Positions 38,409 through 48,498 of a DNA stretch of 64,000 bases are shown in pieces. The first letter of the stretch is position 1. Each line of letters begins with the position of its first letter. The stretch spans positions 372,001 to 436,000 of the forward strand of contig NZ_JAJGZV010000001.1 of NCBI RefSeq assembly GCF_020805785.1, in the 5' to 3' direction. Source of the stretch: Flavobacterium chungbukense (GTDB lineage: Bacteria > Bacteroidota > Bacteroidia > Flavobacteriales > Flavobacteriaceae). A program made the position numbers and the translations under genes. Below the pieces are notes generated by a model that saw only the letters and a list, made by a program, of their open reading frames with translations, was not told where the DNA came from and did not search any database.

Positions 38409-39632
38409 ATGAAAAATATCAATTTTCTTGCATTTGCCATGCCGGCCTTTTTTCTTTTTTTATTTTTAGAATACAAGCTTGCCCAACGCAGAAAAAGACC
38501 TGAAATCTTTAATTATGAAAGTTCTGTCTCAAACATTTCAATCGGAATTGCAGAGCGTTTAATTAACTTATTTATTGCAGCCAGTTTTTACCAGCTGTAT
38601 TACTTGATTTATGATAATTACAGATTATTTGATATTCCGAGTAATGCCTTAATTTGGTTTGCGCTTATTCTCGCAACAGATTTTGTCTGGTATTGGTATC
38701 ACCGATTAGGCCACGAAGTCAATTTTTTCTGGGCAGCACATATTGTACACCATCACAGCGAAGAATTTAATTTTACGGCCGCCGCCAGAATCACTACTTT
38801 TCAGGCTATTATTCGAACGGGATTTTGGTGTGTTCTCCCTTTTGTTGGTTTTCATCCAAGTATGGTTATTACCATGCTTATTGTTCATGGTGCTTATTCT
38901 TTCTTTACGCATACACAATTGATTGGAAAAATAAAATGGCTGGAATATGTTTTTGTAACACCTTCTGTTCATGGCGTCCATCATGCATCTGACGAAAAAT
39001 ATTTAGACAAAAATTACGGCGATATGTTTACGTTTTGGGATCGTCTTTTTGGTACATTTCAGACAGAAGAAGAAAAACCAAAATACGGATTAACGCATCC
39101 GCTGAAAAGTTACAGTTTCTTATGGCAGCATTTTCATTATTACTTCGAAATTTACGAATTATGGAAACGCTCAAGCGGATTCAAAGCGAGATGGAAAGCC
39201 ATTTTTGGAAGTCCGGCGCATATGGATCAAGACATTCGTCCGATTCTGGAAAAGCGTTTTCTTCAGGATAAAAGTAATCCGCATCAACGACTTCGGTTTA
39301 GAAATTACCTTTACATACAATTAGGAATCTGCACTTTGATTCTAACGGTTTTCACGTATTACTTTGATTATTTGCAAGCTTACAATAAGATATTTGTACT
39401 TTCATTAGTTATCCTAACTTTAATTAATTGTGGTGCTTTGCTAGAACAACGAAAATGGATTTATTATATTGAATACACTCGTATTCTTATGATTACGACT
39501 TATTTTTTATACGAAGAGGATTTACTTGTGTTTTTCTTTGTTCCAATTGCAATTATGATTTTTATCGAGCAATTGTTTTCATTGAGTAAGATTTATCAAA
39601 ATACGATTTTGCAGCTGGAAAGTGTTGAATGA
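38409..39632 (+). CDS. Sterol desaturase / fatty acid hydroxylase family protein
   Basis: 407 residues with several membrane helices and the His-box set of the di-iron hydroxylase family: WYHRLGHEVNFFWAAHIVHHHSEEFN and later HGVHHASDEKYLDKNYG. Such enzymes hydroxylate or desaturate membrane lipids. A C-terminal membrane extension of about 130 residues (TYYFDYLQAYNKIFVLSLVILTLI) is longer than the core family. A single gene with no lipid genes nearby. Confidence 0.85.
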   Translation: MKNINFLAFAMPAFFLFLFLEYKLAQRRKRPEIFNYESSVSNISIGIAERLINLFIAASFYQLYYLIYDNYRLFDIPSNALIWFALILATDFVWYWYHRLGHEVNFFWAAHIVHHHSEEFNFTAAARITTFQAIIRTGFWCVLPFVGFHPSMVITMLIVHGAYSFFTHTQLIGKIKWLEYVFVTPSVHGVHHASDEKYLDKNYGDMFTFWDRLFGTFQTEEEKPKYGLTHPLKSYSFLWQHFHYYFEIYELWKRSSGFKARWKAIFGSPAHMDQDIRPILEKRFLQDKSNPHQRLRFRNYLYIQLGICTLILTVFTYYFDYLQAYNKIFVLSLVILTLINCGALLEQRKWIYYIEYTRILMITTYFLYEEDLLVFFFVPIAIMIFIEQLFSLSKIYQNTILQLESVE

Positions 39633-39639
39633 TTTTAGA

Positions 39640-39850
39640 TATAGTCCCAGAGGGACGAAATATTTATAGAAAACATATTTGTTTGAGATAAAAGAGCTCC
39701 AGCGGAGCGACATATAAATTAAATATGCCGCTCCGCTGGAGCTCTTTGGCGGTGTGCTATTATATTGTTTCTATAAATATTATGCTTCTCCGAAGCACTT
39801 GAAATGCTTTAATATAAAAACTTAGAACCTTAGCATCTAGTTTCTCAGAA
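39640..39850. repeat. Structured repeat between convergent genes, with a 19-bp inverted repeat
   Basis: AAAGAGCTCCAGCGGAGCG (39691-39709) is followed after 19 bases by its exact reverse complement (39729-39747). An outer pair, ATATTTATAGAAA near 39660 and TTTCTATAAATAT near 39768, encloses it. CTTAGAACC-type words follow at 39826-39850. No coding potential. It lies between the ends of two converging genes and may serve as a two-way terminator. Confidence 0.7.
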
Positions 39851-39852
39851 CC

Positions 39853-41451
39853 TTAGATAGTCTTAATCTCCATAATTTTCTGCTCAAAAGTATCTTTAAA
39901 ATCAGATTTACTTTTGATTCTGGTTTTATACGTATAAATTGTAGCTACAGAAAGTTCTAAGAATTCTGCCATTTGATTACTGTCTTGAATTCCTAATCTG
40001 TACAAGGCAAAAATTCGCAATTCGGTATTTAAAAGTTCGCCTTTTTTGACCAGACATTTATGATCGTTTGGAAAAAGATTATTAAAATCAGTTACAAAAG
40101 TGGGAAATAATTTTAAGAAGATTTCATCAAATTGATGGAAAAGATTTTCGCGTTCTTCCTTTACATTATAGCGCTTTAAACTCGCAATAACTTCATCTGT
40201 TTTTTTGGTGATGATTTTATGCAACGTACTTTTCTGAATATGATCTATTTTATTAATAAAAGCTGATGTTGCCTTAATAAAATACGTAATATATTCTTCT
40301 TTAATTGCATTGGCTTCACTCAGACTCACATTCATTTCCTGCAATTGCAAATACGAAGAAGCCATAATTTTACGAGCTTTATTTTTCTCTTTCAGTTGTT
40401 TGAAAATAATACCCAAAAAAACAAAAATGATGACTGTAAGAATCGTCAAAAGAATAATGATTTTTTCGAGTTTATCATTCTTATCTTTTACGTTATTCAA
40501 TTGTGCTTTTTCTATAATAGGCAAAATCGACGAAATCTCAATTTTTCGATGTCTGGCGTTGTAGAAAGTAGCATCGTCCATGGCGATGTTGATGTATTCG
40601 TTGGCTTTGTCCAAATAACCCATTTTAAAGAGTTCGTTGGCTAAATTCCGAAGCGCTACCGTTTCTTTGGTGGCATTTTTGACATCAGCGATTGCCGCCA
40701 TTGCTAAATATTGAATGGCTTTTTTGGTGTAACCCCGTTCAGAATAAATATAGCCGAGACTCGAAGTGGCAATTCCGTAATAATCTGGCGGAAGATTATA
40801 GTTGTTAATCCAGTAACTGAAAGCAAATTCGGCGCCGCGCCAATCTTGTTGTTTTAAGCGTTTCAGACTTTCTGCTGCCCAATATTCATTCGTATTAGTT
40901 TCGATTAATTCTAATGCCTTTTTTAAAAAATGATTTCCTTGCTGGACATAATGAATATTAAAACGCTGATCCCGATTATAATCGGCTAAATCATAATACG
41001 CACGCGCTTTGATGTTGTAATATTCAAATTTATTTTTGATGTCTAGTTTCGTGTCATCAATAACATTTAAAGTGTCAATTGCTTCTTTAAAAAGTCCAGA
41101 AGACAAAAGCACAAAACCTTCTTTAATTCGACTTTTAGATAAAAACTTTGGATCTTTTAAAACTTTGGCTTTGATTTTAGATTGCTCCAAATAATAATAA
41201 GCCGAGTCGTATTTAAAAGATTTGTATTCTTCAAAAAGTGATATATAACAATTATACAGCTCTTCATTGTTTTGATTGAGTGTAAACTTGGATATGTTTT
41301 TCTTTAAAGATTCAATTTTTCGATATTTCTGTTTCAGGTAAACCTCTTTTTTCAAGAGCACCTGATCTAATTCTTCTAAATATGGATTCGTCTCTTTCGC
41401 AGTTAAAGAAAATCCGATAATGAAGAAAAACAGCATGATTATTCTTCGCAT
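39853..41451 (-). CDS. SusR-like membrane regulator with TPR sensor and C-terminal helix-turn-helix (DUF6377-type)
   Basis: 532 residues: a signal peptide ([18 protein letters not shown]), a periplasmic TPR-like array (about 25-320), one membrane helix (about 336-357, [18 protein letters not shown]), a cytoplasmic coiled region with [16 protein letters not shown], and a C-terminal LuxR-like helix-turn-helix ([31 protein letters not shown]). This is the plan of SusR-like regulators that sense oligosaccharide in the periplasm and activate a susCD locus. It is divergent from such a locus, so it is its likely activator. Confidence 0.83.
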   Translation of the reverse strand: MRRIIMLFFFIIGFSLTAKETNPYLEELDQVLLKKEVYLKQKYRKIESLKKNISKFTLNQNNEELYNCYISLFEEYKSFKYDSAYYYLEQSKIKAKVLKDPKFLSKSRIKEGFVLLSSGLFKEAIDTLNVIDDTKLDIKNKFEYYNIKARAYYDLADYNRDQRFNIHYVQQGNHFLKKALELIETNTNEYWAAESLKRLKQQDWRGAEFAFSYWINNYNLPPDYYGIATSSLGYIYSERGYTKKAIQYLAMAAIADVKNATKETVALRNLANELFKMGYLDKANEYINIAMDDATFYNARHRKIEISSILPIIEKAQLNNVKDKNDKLEKIIILLTILTVIIFVFLGIIFKQLKEKNKARKIMASSYLQLQEMNVSLSEANAIKEEYITYFIKATSAFINKIDHIQKSTLHKIITKKTDEVIASLKRYNVKEERENLFHQFDEIFLKLFPTFVTDFNNLFPNDHKCLVKKGELLNTELRIFALYRLGIQDSNQMAEFLELSVATIYTYKTRIKSKSDFKDTFEQKIMEIKTI

Positions 41452-41931
41452 GATTTAGGTTTTGGTTTAGGGTAAGGTTGGTTTTTGTATAGTTAGTTAA
41501 TTCGTTTTAAAATTATGATAAGTTTGAGAATAATAGAAAACTCGCTTTTTTGGAATTTTGTAATTCGTTTAATAACATCACTTTAAAAGATGATTTTGGA
41601 AGTAAAAACGAGTGGTAAATGTTAAAAACAGTCAATTTGTTTGCAATTATACAATAAAAACAGGTTATATAAATGCATAGTGAAAAAAATATACCAAATA
41701 TTTTACATATTGTCATTTTTACCATTAAAAAACTACTGATTTTTATCTAAACATCATCTTGATTTTTTAAATATAAAAATAAATATAAAATATTGATTAT
41801 CAGTGTTTTGTTTTAAAAATTGTCTGAATTATATCTTGATTTTTATCCGATTTTTTTTTTAGGATTTATTTAACTTCTAGCTTCGTGGTATCCTTTTGAA
41901 GGGGATAACAAACTAACAAAAACCAAAATTT

Positions 41932-42453
41932 ATGAAATGTAAAAGTCTTTATTGGTTAGCTTTTATGATGTGTTTTTTTGCAATTAGCTGCGATAACACA
42001 GAAGACGGAAGCTACGTAGATCCGATTACCCTTTACGAAAAAGTAAATGGAAATTGGGGATTAACAAATCTCAAAATGGTCGATGAAGTTGCCAAGGCAA
42101 GCAAGATCGAACCAAACGAAGAAAACTTGAGTACTTATTTCAACTACGAAGATTTTAAAATCAAATTTAACGTAGACGAAAAGAACAAACCAACAAGTTA
42201 TGAAGTTACCGGAAATGTCCCTCCGTTATTTGCTCCAAAGGGATACTGGGCATTAAGTTCAGATTTTCAACCAACTAATACTGGTACAAACAAAATCTAC
42301 TTGTACAGTGATGCGCAGAAAACTCAAAAAACAGATGAACTTCGATTGATTTCTGTTCCAGGAAAAAATGAAGAGATGCAAATTCAATTGACTCGTACTT
42401 CGGGCGGAGTAGATTTTGTGTCTTATGTATTTAAATTAAATGCTATTAATTAA
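41932..42453 (+). CDS. DUF5004-like lipoprotein of the polysaccharide locus
   Basis: 173 residues: a signal peptide with a lipobox ending in CFFAISC, then a beta-rich lipocalin-like domain (LYEKVNGNWGLTNLKMVDEV, GYWALSSDFQPTNTGTNKIYLY). It resembles DUF5004 lipoproteins found in sus-like operons. It is first of the operon, with 8 bp to the next gene. The 480 bases upstream of it, to the divergent regulator, hold no gene I can support and must contain the operon promoter. Confidence 0.65.
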   Translation: MKCKSLYWLAFMMCFFAISCDNTEDGSYVDPITLYEKVNGNWGLTNLKMVDEVAKASKIEPNEENLSTYFNYEDFKIKFNVDEKNKPTSYEVTGNVPPLFAPKGYWALSSDFQPTNTGTNKIYLYSDAQKTQKTDELRLISVPGKNEEMQIQLTRTSGGVDFVSYVFKLNAIN

Positions 42454-42461
42454 AAAGTAAT

Positions 42462-43544
42462 ATGAAAAAGTTTATATATACAATTTTACTTGGCTTGTTG
42501 ATGGCTCCTAATTTTATTAAGGCGCAAGAAGCCGCAGGAGCTGTGGGGCCCATGTCATCATTTCCTGTTGTGTACAAATATGATGAAAAAGTTACCTGGT
42601 ATTTTGATATGTCAGCATCTACATTTGCTGAGACAGAAGATTTATACATCTGGATTTGGTCTCCATCTGAGCCAGATGCTGGAAATTGGGAGCATTCTTC
42701 AGATTTTGCAAAACTAAAATATGAAGGAAATAAAATATGGAGTTTTACTTTAACACCAACAGTTTATTTTTCTAAAACACCTGCTGAAATTGCAGCAAGC
42801 GCTGGATTTTGGTTCCGTTTGAAAAACTTTAACGGATCTAAACAAAGTGAGGTTGCCAATATGCCTTACACTGATTTTTCATCATTTTATACTTCAAATG
42901 AGTTAATCAGATCGTATCCTTCAAAACCTTTAATTGATAAACCAGTTAGTATTTTATTCAATTCTAATTTGAAAGAAGGTTTTGCAGGTGTTCCAAGTGT
43001 TCATTTTCATAGTGGATTGAATAATTGGGCTGTTTTACAGGAATATCAAGCTTGGCTTCCAGAGATTTCTGAAAAAACAAAATTGAAAGATCTTGGAAAC
43101 GGTTTCTACAGAATGGATTTGATTCCGCAGCAATATTACAATCCGCCAGCAGGTTTTGTTATGGAAAACATTACTTTCTTGATGGTTGCAAAAGATTGGA
43201 CTACTAATTCTGGCGATCAAATTATTTATGCTGGAGAATTTATTCCTCCGCCGCCACCAAGTTTTAGCTTTTTTCCATTACAAATCAGTCAAAGAGATTT
43301 TCTTGGAATGTCTAGAAAAAATAACGAAGTAGGTGTAAACAAATTAATCTACACGATTACTGCCGGAACAAAAACATTTTCTGGTGAGTTTTCTGGAGGA
43401 ACTACAGAAATCAAAGGTTTTGTCAATCTGGTGACAGAATTGAACGGACTTTCGAATTTAAACGAAATCCATGTTTTGGTGAAAGACAACAAAGACAAAA
43501 CGATTTCAGATACGATGATTCCGCTTAAAACTCTAGACAAATAA
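42462..43544 (+). CDS. Secreted protein of unknown function in the polysaccharide locus
   Basis: 360 residues: a signal peptide (MKKFIYTILLGLLMAPNFIKA), then a beta-sandwich-like N-terminal region rich in Trp (VTWYFDMSASTF, LYIWIWSPSEPDAGNWEHSS) that looks like carbohydrate-binding or SusE/F-type modules, and a second beta domain towards the end. It has no lipobox and no catalytic motif that I can see. Its place between the DUF5004-like lipoprotein and SusC suggests a glycan-binding part of the locus. Confidence 0.55.
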   Translation: MKKFIYTILLGLLMAPNFIKAQEAAGAVGPMSSFPVVYKYDEKVTWYFDMSASTFAETEDLYIWIWSPSEPDAGNWEHSSDFAKLKYEGNKIWSFTLTPTVYFSKTPAEIAASAGFWFRLKNFNGSKQSEVANMPYTDFSSFYTSNELIRSYPSKPLIDKPVSILFNSNLKEGFAGVPSVHFHSGLNNWAVLQEYQAWLPEISEKTKLKDLGNGFYRMDLIPQQYYNPPAGFVMENITFLMVAKDWTTNSGDQIIYAGEFIPPPPPSFSFFPLQISQRDFLGMSRKNNEVGVNKLIYTITAGTKTFSGEFSGGTTEIKGFVNLVTELNGLSNLNEIHVLVKDNKDKTISDTMIPLKTLDK

Positions 43545-43663
43545 TCACTATTAAATTAAAACACCAATTCTAATGAAATGAGCATAAATGAAAAGTTGGT
43601 CGTAAAACCAATAGTTGATATGCGAATTACATATGACAGATAAAAAACAATAAATAGTTTCAT

Positions 43664-46600
43664 ATGAATAGTAAAAATACAAAAAGCGTCCTGCATCAAA
43701 TGTGGACTGCTAAAGGAGCGGTATTGATGATTTTTATGCTTTTTCTCTCTGCTTTTACATTCGCGCAGACGAAAAAACAAATCACAGGAACCGTTTATGA
43801 TAATACGGGAACGGTTTTGCCGGGAGCTTCAATTATTGAAGTAGGAACAAAAAACGGAACTACAACAGATTTTGATGGAAAATTCAGTCTTCAGGTAGCC
43901 GCAGGAAGTGCTATTGAAATTTCGTTTATCGGAGCAACAACACAGAAAGTTCAGATTACTGGAAATAACAATTATGAAGTTCGTCTTCAAAATGATGGTT
44001 ATGCATTGGCAGAAGTTCAAGTCGTTTCGGTTGGTTACGGAAAAGTAAAAAAATCAGATTTGACTGGAGCAATTTCTACCGTTGGAGCAGATGATTTGGT
44101 AAAAGGAACTATTTCTTCTACAGAACAGGTTTTACAAGGAAAAGTAGCTGGATTAAATATTATTCGTCCTTCTGGAGATCCTGCGGCAGGTTCTACAATT
44201 CGTCTTCGTGGAGGAACTTCTTTAACGGCAAGTAATAGTCCGCTTATTGTTGTGGATGGAATTGCAGGTGTTGATATCAATGTGGTTCAGCCATCTGATA
44301 TTAAATCGGTTGACGTTCTTAAAGATGCTTCTGCAACAGCAATTTACGGTTCTCGTGGAGCAAATGGAGTAATTATGATTACAACAAAATCGGGAACAAA
44401 AGGTGTTTCTGTAGTTTACAATGGACAAACTAGTTTTGGGTATGTAAATGATAATTTAGATCTTCTTTCGGCAAATCAATGGAGAGGTTATGTACGCCAA
44501 AACGGACTAGCAGATGCCGTAGATTACGGAGGAAATACCAATTGGCAAAAAGCTATTGAACAGACTGCCATTTCTCAATCTCACACTTTAAGTATTAATT
44601 CTGGTAAAGCAGACAGTGGTTTTAGAACGTCACTTTCATACTTAAATAATGAAGGAGTAATTAAAAGATCTGGTTTAGAAAGGTTAAGCGGAAACGTTAG
44701 TGGTTACCAATATCTTGGCGACAATAAAGAAGTAAAATTCGATATGGGATTATTTGCAAACATTGACAAATGGCACCCAATTGATTATAGAATTTTTGAA
44801 AGAGCTTATAATTTAAATCCAACCATTCCGGTTTACGATTCAAATGGGAATTTTAGCGAAGTGACGGGAAATATTTACCAGAATCCAGTTGAAATTTTAA
44901 CCAACAGAACTATTGATAATGAAAGACATAGACTTCTAGGTTATTTCAAAACAGATGTGAAATTCTTAAATGATTTTACTGCTACGGCTAATATTTCGTT
45001 AGAACATAATGCTGTAAAAGGAGGAACTTACAAACCATCTTACGCAGTTATGGAAGGACAGACTGAAGGCGGTTTCGCACAAAGAAGTTATGGAGAATAT
45101 ACAAATGCTCAAGGCGAACTCTATGTAAATTACAGCAAAATAATCGACAAACATAATATTAGTGCTTTGGCAGGGTACTCATATCTTGAAAATATTTATG
45201 AAGGTTTTGGAGCTCAAAGAGGCGGTTTTGTAACAGATGCTTTTGGTTATAATAATTTAGGAGCTGGTTACAACTATCGTTTGGGTGATGTTTACTCGTA
45301 CAAAGGAAAATCAAATTTAGTTTCTTTTTACGCACGTGCCAATTACGGTTACGATGGTAAATATTTATTGACAGCAACAGTAAGACGCGACGGATCGAGC
45401 CGTTTTGGAGAAAACAATAAATGGGGAACTTTTCCTTCTGCTTCTGCGGCGTGGAGAATTTCTAACGAAGAATTTATGCAATCTTCAAAAGGCTGGTTAG
45501 ACAACTTAAAAGTAAGAGTTGGTTACGGAGTTACAGGAAATCAAGATGGAATTGGAGAGTATAAATCGCTTTCTATTTTAGGAGTTGGAAATGACAGTTA
45601 TTACGATCCAGTTACTAAAACGTGGAGTTTGGCTTATTCGCCAAAACAAAACCCGAATCCTGATTTGAAATGGGAATCTACAGAGCAAATTAACGTTGGT
45701 TTCGATTTCGGACTTTTCAATAGAATTACGGGATCTTTCGAATGGTATTCTAAAACAACAAAAGATTTATTATATACGTATGAAGTGCCTCAACCACCTT
45801 ATTTAGTTGGAACAATGTTGGCAAACGTTGGTGAAATGTCTAATAAAGGAGTCGAATTGACTTTGAATGCAGATATCATTAAAGGAGATAAATTTAACTG
45901 GAATGCTAATTTAACTTTAGGACATAACGTTCAAAAAATCGAAAAACTTTCCAATCCAACATATAAAACAGATGTTATTTACAGCGGATCTCTTCATGGT
46001 TTAGCGGGTATGTCTGGACAGTATTCTCAAATTATTGCAGAAGGATATCCAGTGGGAACTTTCTGGGGATTCAAAAATGCAGGTTTAGATGCTGATGGAA
46101 AAATTCAATATTACAACGCAGCCAATGAAGTGGTCGCAGAAAGCGCTTTGGTTGATGCAGACAAAAGAGATTTAGGAAACATTCAGCCCGATTTGACTTT
46201 AGGTATCGGAATGAATTTTACTTACGGAAACTTTGATCTTGGAGTTTCAGGATACGGAATGTTTGGTCAAAAGGCATTAAATGCAACCAACATGATGCTA
46301 AACGATCCAAACAGATTACCAGCATTTAATGTTCCAGATGATTTCTTAAACAGCGGTCTTACTTCGGCTCCAAAATATTCAGATTACTGGATCGAAGATG
46401 CTTCATTCTTCAGACTTCAAACACTTTCACTAGGGTATACATTGCCATTAAAATACAAAAAATCGAAAGTTAGATTCTATGTAATGGGAGAAAATCTATT
46501 TGTAATTACAGGTTACAAAGGTGTAGATCCAGAGATTGGTTTAAATGCTCAAGACGGAATAAATCAAACTGGTGTAATGGATCAAACTGGTTTGGCAGCT

Positions 46601-46678
46601 CCTGGAATTGACCGATACAATAATTATCCTCGACCAACTACCATTTCTGTTGGACTAAATTTTACGCTGAATAATTAA
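43664..46678 (+). CDS. susC: SusC/RagA family TonB-linked outer membrane transporter
   Basis: 1004 residues: a signal peptide ending at FAQT, a carboxypeptidase-like regulatory domain (ITGTVYDNTGTVLPGASIIEVGTKNGTTTDFDGKFSL), a plug with SVGYGKVKKSDLTGAI and LRGGTSLTASNSPLIVVDGI, SVDVLKDASATAIYGSRGANGVIMI, and a 22-strand barrel ending in NFTLNN. It imports oligosaccharides across the outer membrane with SusD, which follows by 29 bp. Confidence 0.95.
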   Translation: MNSKNTKSVLHQMWTAKGAVLMIFMLFLSAFTFAQTKKQITGTVYDNTGTVLPGASIIEVGTKNGTTTDFDGKFSLQVAAGSAIEISFIGATTQKVQITGNNNYEVRLQNDGYALAEVQVVSVGYGKVKKSDLTGAISTVGADDLVKGTISSTEQVLQGKVAGLNIIRPSGDPAAGSTIRLRGGTSLTASNSPLIVVDGIAGVDINVVQPSDIKSVDVLKDASATAIYGSRGANGVIMITTKSGTKGVSVVYNGQTSFGYVNDNLDLLSANQWRGYVRQNGLADAVDYGGNTNWQKAIEQTAISQSHTLSINSGKADSGFRTSLSYLNNEGVIKRSGLERLSGNVSGYQYLGDNKEVKFDMGLFANIDKWHPIDYRIFERAYNLNPTIPVYDSNGNFSEVTGNIYQNPVEILTNRTIDNERHRLLGYFKTDVKFLNDFTATANISLEHNAVKGGTYKPSYAVMEGQTEGGFAQRSYGEYTNAQGELYVNYSKIIDKHNISALAGYSYLENIYEGFGAQRGGFVTDAFGYNNLGAGYNYRLGDVYSYKGKSNLVSFYARANYGYDGKYLLTATVRRDGSSRFGENNKWGTFPSASAAWRISNEEFMQSSKGWLDNLKVRVGYGVTGNQDGIGEYKSLSILGVGNDSYYDPVTKTWSLAYSPKQNPNPDLKWESTEQINVGFDFGLFNRITGSFEWYSKTTKDLLYTYEVPQPPYLVGTMLANVGEMSNKGVELTLNADIIKGDKFNWNANLTLGHNVQKIEKLSNPTYKTDVIYSGSLHGLAGMSGQYSQIIAEGYPVGTFWGFKNAGLDADGKIQYYNAANEVVAESALVDADKRDLGNIQPDLTLGIGMNFTYGNFDLGVSGYGMFGQKALNATNMMLNDPNRLPAFNVPDDFLNSGLTSAPKYSDYWIEDASFFRLQTLSLGYTLPLKYKKSKVRFYVMGENLFVITGYKGVDPEIGLNAQDGINQTGVMDQTGLAAPGIDRYNNYPRPTTISVGLNFTLNN

Positions 46679-46707
46679 GCGAATTTGATAACCATAAAAT
46701 ACTAAAA

Positions 46708-48210
46708 ATGAAAATCAAAATAATAGCACCAATACTTTTAAGTATGCTTTTTACGGTATCATGTACTGATCTAAACGAACAGTTGTATGATCAGGTAGAA
46801 GATGGGAATTTTGGAAACACAACTAAAGAAATTGATGCGCTGGTAGGTGGAGCTTATTCTTCTTTAAGAGGATTCGCTGATCCGATTTCGAATAACTATC
46901 CAACTTGCGAATATGTTTTCTTTTTGAATGAAACAGTTTCAGATGAAGCAACAATTCCAACAAGAGGAACCAACTGGTATGATGGCGGACAATATCAAGA
47001 TGCGCAAAAACATACTTGGAAAGCCGACAATAGAATGATTCTTTCGGCTTGGCGTTACAACTATACTGGAATTGCAAAAATCAACGCGATCATTTATCAA
47101 ATCAATAAATCGACTTTGACGGAACAGGCAAAAGCACCCATTTTTGCTGAATTGAAAGCCGTAAGAGCGTATTACTACTACAATCTTCTAGATTTATTTG
47201 GAAATGTGCCAATTGTAACCAATTTTGAAGATACTGATCTTCCAACTAATTCAACAAGAAAACAAGTGTATGATTTTGTTGAAAAAGAATTGACAGACGC
47301 GATTCCGTATTTAAATGGAAATGTGGTGTATTCTAAATTAACTAAAAATGTTGCGTATTCTATTTTGGCAAGATTGTATCTTAATTCAGAAGCATTTATT
47401 GGCGTAGCACGTTGGCAGGACTGTATCAATATGTGTCAGAAAGTTTCTGGATATACTTTGACGCCAGATTTCTTTACCAACTTTGCTACAGAAAATCAGA
47501 CTTCAAGCGAAATCATTTTTGCTATTCCTTACGATTCTAAAGCAGGAACGGTTGGAAATTATATGAATTCTATGTCTGCACATTACAACCAAAAAATAGC
47601 CATTTCTGCAACTGGAAATTATCCTTGGAGCGCCAACGGAATGTGTGCACAACCAGGAGTGTATTCTGCTTTTTCTGATACAGACAAAAGAAAAAAATGT
47701 ATGCTGCAAGGCGATCAGATCAACTTAGCAACTGGTTCTGTAATTATGATGGATAATGGAGAGCCGTTGACTTATACAGAAAATCTAACAAGTTTGACAG
47801 ATGCCAAAGAAAATGAAGGTGTTCGTCTAGCAAAATATGAAATGAAAGCTGGAGAACAATGGGAGCGTGATCATGATTTTGTTTTAATTCGATATGCTGA
47901 AATTCTAATGATGCAGGCAGAATGTTACGTGCGTTTAGGTTCGCCAGATTTGGCTAGACCATTTTTACAGCAAGTAGTTACGCGTGCTGGAGAAGAAATG
48001 CCAACCACAATTGATCTTGCATTTATCGATCAAGAATTATTGAAAGAGTTCACATTCGAAGGAAGAAGAAGAACAGACAACATTCGTTTTGGAACCTTCT
48101 TTTTACCATGGTGGGAAAAAGGACCAACTGAAAAATACAGAGCGATTTTTCCAATTCCAAGTTCAGTGTTAACAACAAATAAAAACCTAAAACAAAATCC
48201 TGGGTATTAG
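46708..48210 (+). CDS. susD: SusD/RagB family nutrient-binding outer membrane lipoprotein
   Basis: 500 residues: a lipoprotein signal (LLSMLFTVSCTDLNEQLYD), the TPR-like SusD core (LKAVRAYYYYNLLDLFGNVPIVT) and the conserved C-terminal EFTFEGRRRTDNIRFG followed by FPIPSSVLTTNKNLKQNPGY. It forms the lid of the SusC transporter and binds the glycan at the surface. It follows SusC directly and is followed by a hairpin that may reduce transcription into the enzyme genes. Confidence 0.95.
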   Translation: MKIKIIAPILLSMLFTVSCTDLNEQLYDQVEDGNFGNTTKEIDALVGGAYSSLRGFADPISNNYPTCEYVFFLNETVSDEATIPTRGTNWYDGGQYQDAQKHTWKADNRMILSAWRYNYTGIAKINAIIYQINKSTLTEQAKAPIFAELKAVRAYYYYNLLDLFGNVPIVTNFEDTDLPTNSTRKQVYDFVEKELTDAIPYLNGNVVYSKLTKNVAYSILARLYLNSEAFIGVARWQDCINMCQKVSGYTLTPDFFTNFATENQTSSEIIFAIPYDSKAGTVGNYMNSMSAHYNQKIAISATGNYPWSANGMCAQPGVYSAFSDTDKRKKCMLQGDQINLATGSVIMMDNGEPLTYTENLTSLTDAKENEGVRLAKYEMKAGEQWERDHDFVLIRYAEILMMQAECYVRLGSPDLARPFLQQVVTRAGEEMPTTIDLAFIDQELLKEFTFEGRRRTDNIRFGTFFLPWWEKGPTEKYRAIFPIPSSVLTTNKNLKQNPGY

Positions 48211-48218
48211 GTTTCTGA

Positions 48219-48266
48219 ATGTCAGTCTTCCATGTTGGTTAGTCGTGGAAGGCTGACATGTTTTTA
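48219..48266 (+). terminator. Hairpin between SusD and the glycosidase genes
   Basis: ATGTCAGTCTTCCA pairs with TGGAAGGCTGACAT (one G-U) around a 13-nt loop and is followed by GTTTTT, 8 bases after the SusD stop. It may lower expression of the enzymes relative to the transporter. Confidence 0.65.
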
Positions 48267-48271
48267 AATTT

Positions 48272-48472
48272 TTTAGCACAGATTCTAAAGGATGTTGACT
48301 GAATTTATAAAATAAAAGAAAGATTTTCTTTCACGCAGATTCTGCAGATAAAAGCAGATTTAATTCTAAAAGGTTAAAAAAATCTGTGTGGATCTGCTTA
48401 AATCTTTTTAAATCTGCGTGAAACAAAATTAGCCAAGAATAAAATCCTTTTAATCTTTATAATCTGTGGCAA
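48272..48472. repeat. Nested AATCTGC/GCAGATT intergenic palindrome
   Basis: The outer pair TTAGCACAGATTCTAAAGGAT and ATCCTTTTAATC...ATCTGTGGC encloses an inner pair TTTCACGCAGATT and AATCTGCGTGAAA. It fills the 288-bp gap between SusD and the GH71/99-like gene. Confidence 0.6.
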
Positions 48473-48498
48473 AAAAACAAAACATAAAGTACATCAAT

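Noticed and set aside
41513..41725. Minus-strand ORF of 70 residues between the SusR-like gene and the polysaccharide operon
   Set aside because: AT-rich, no ribosome binding site, low complexity, and it lies where the divergent promoters must be.
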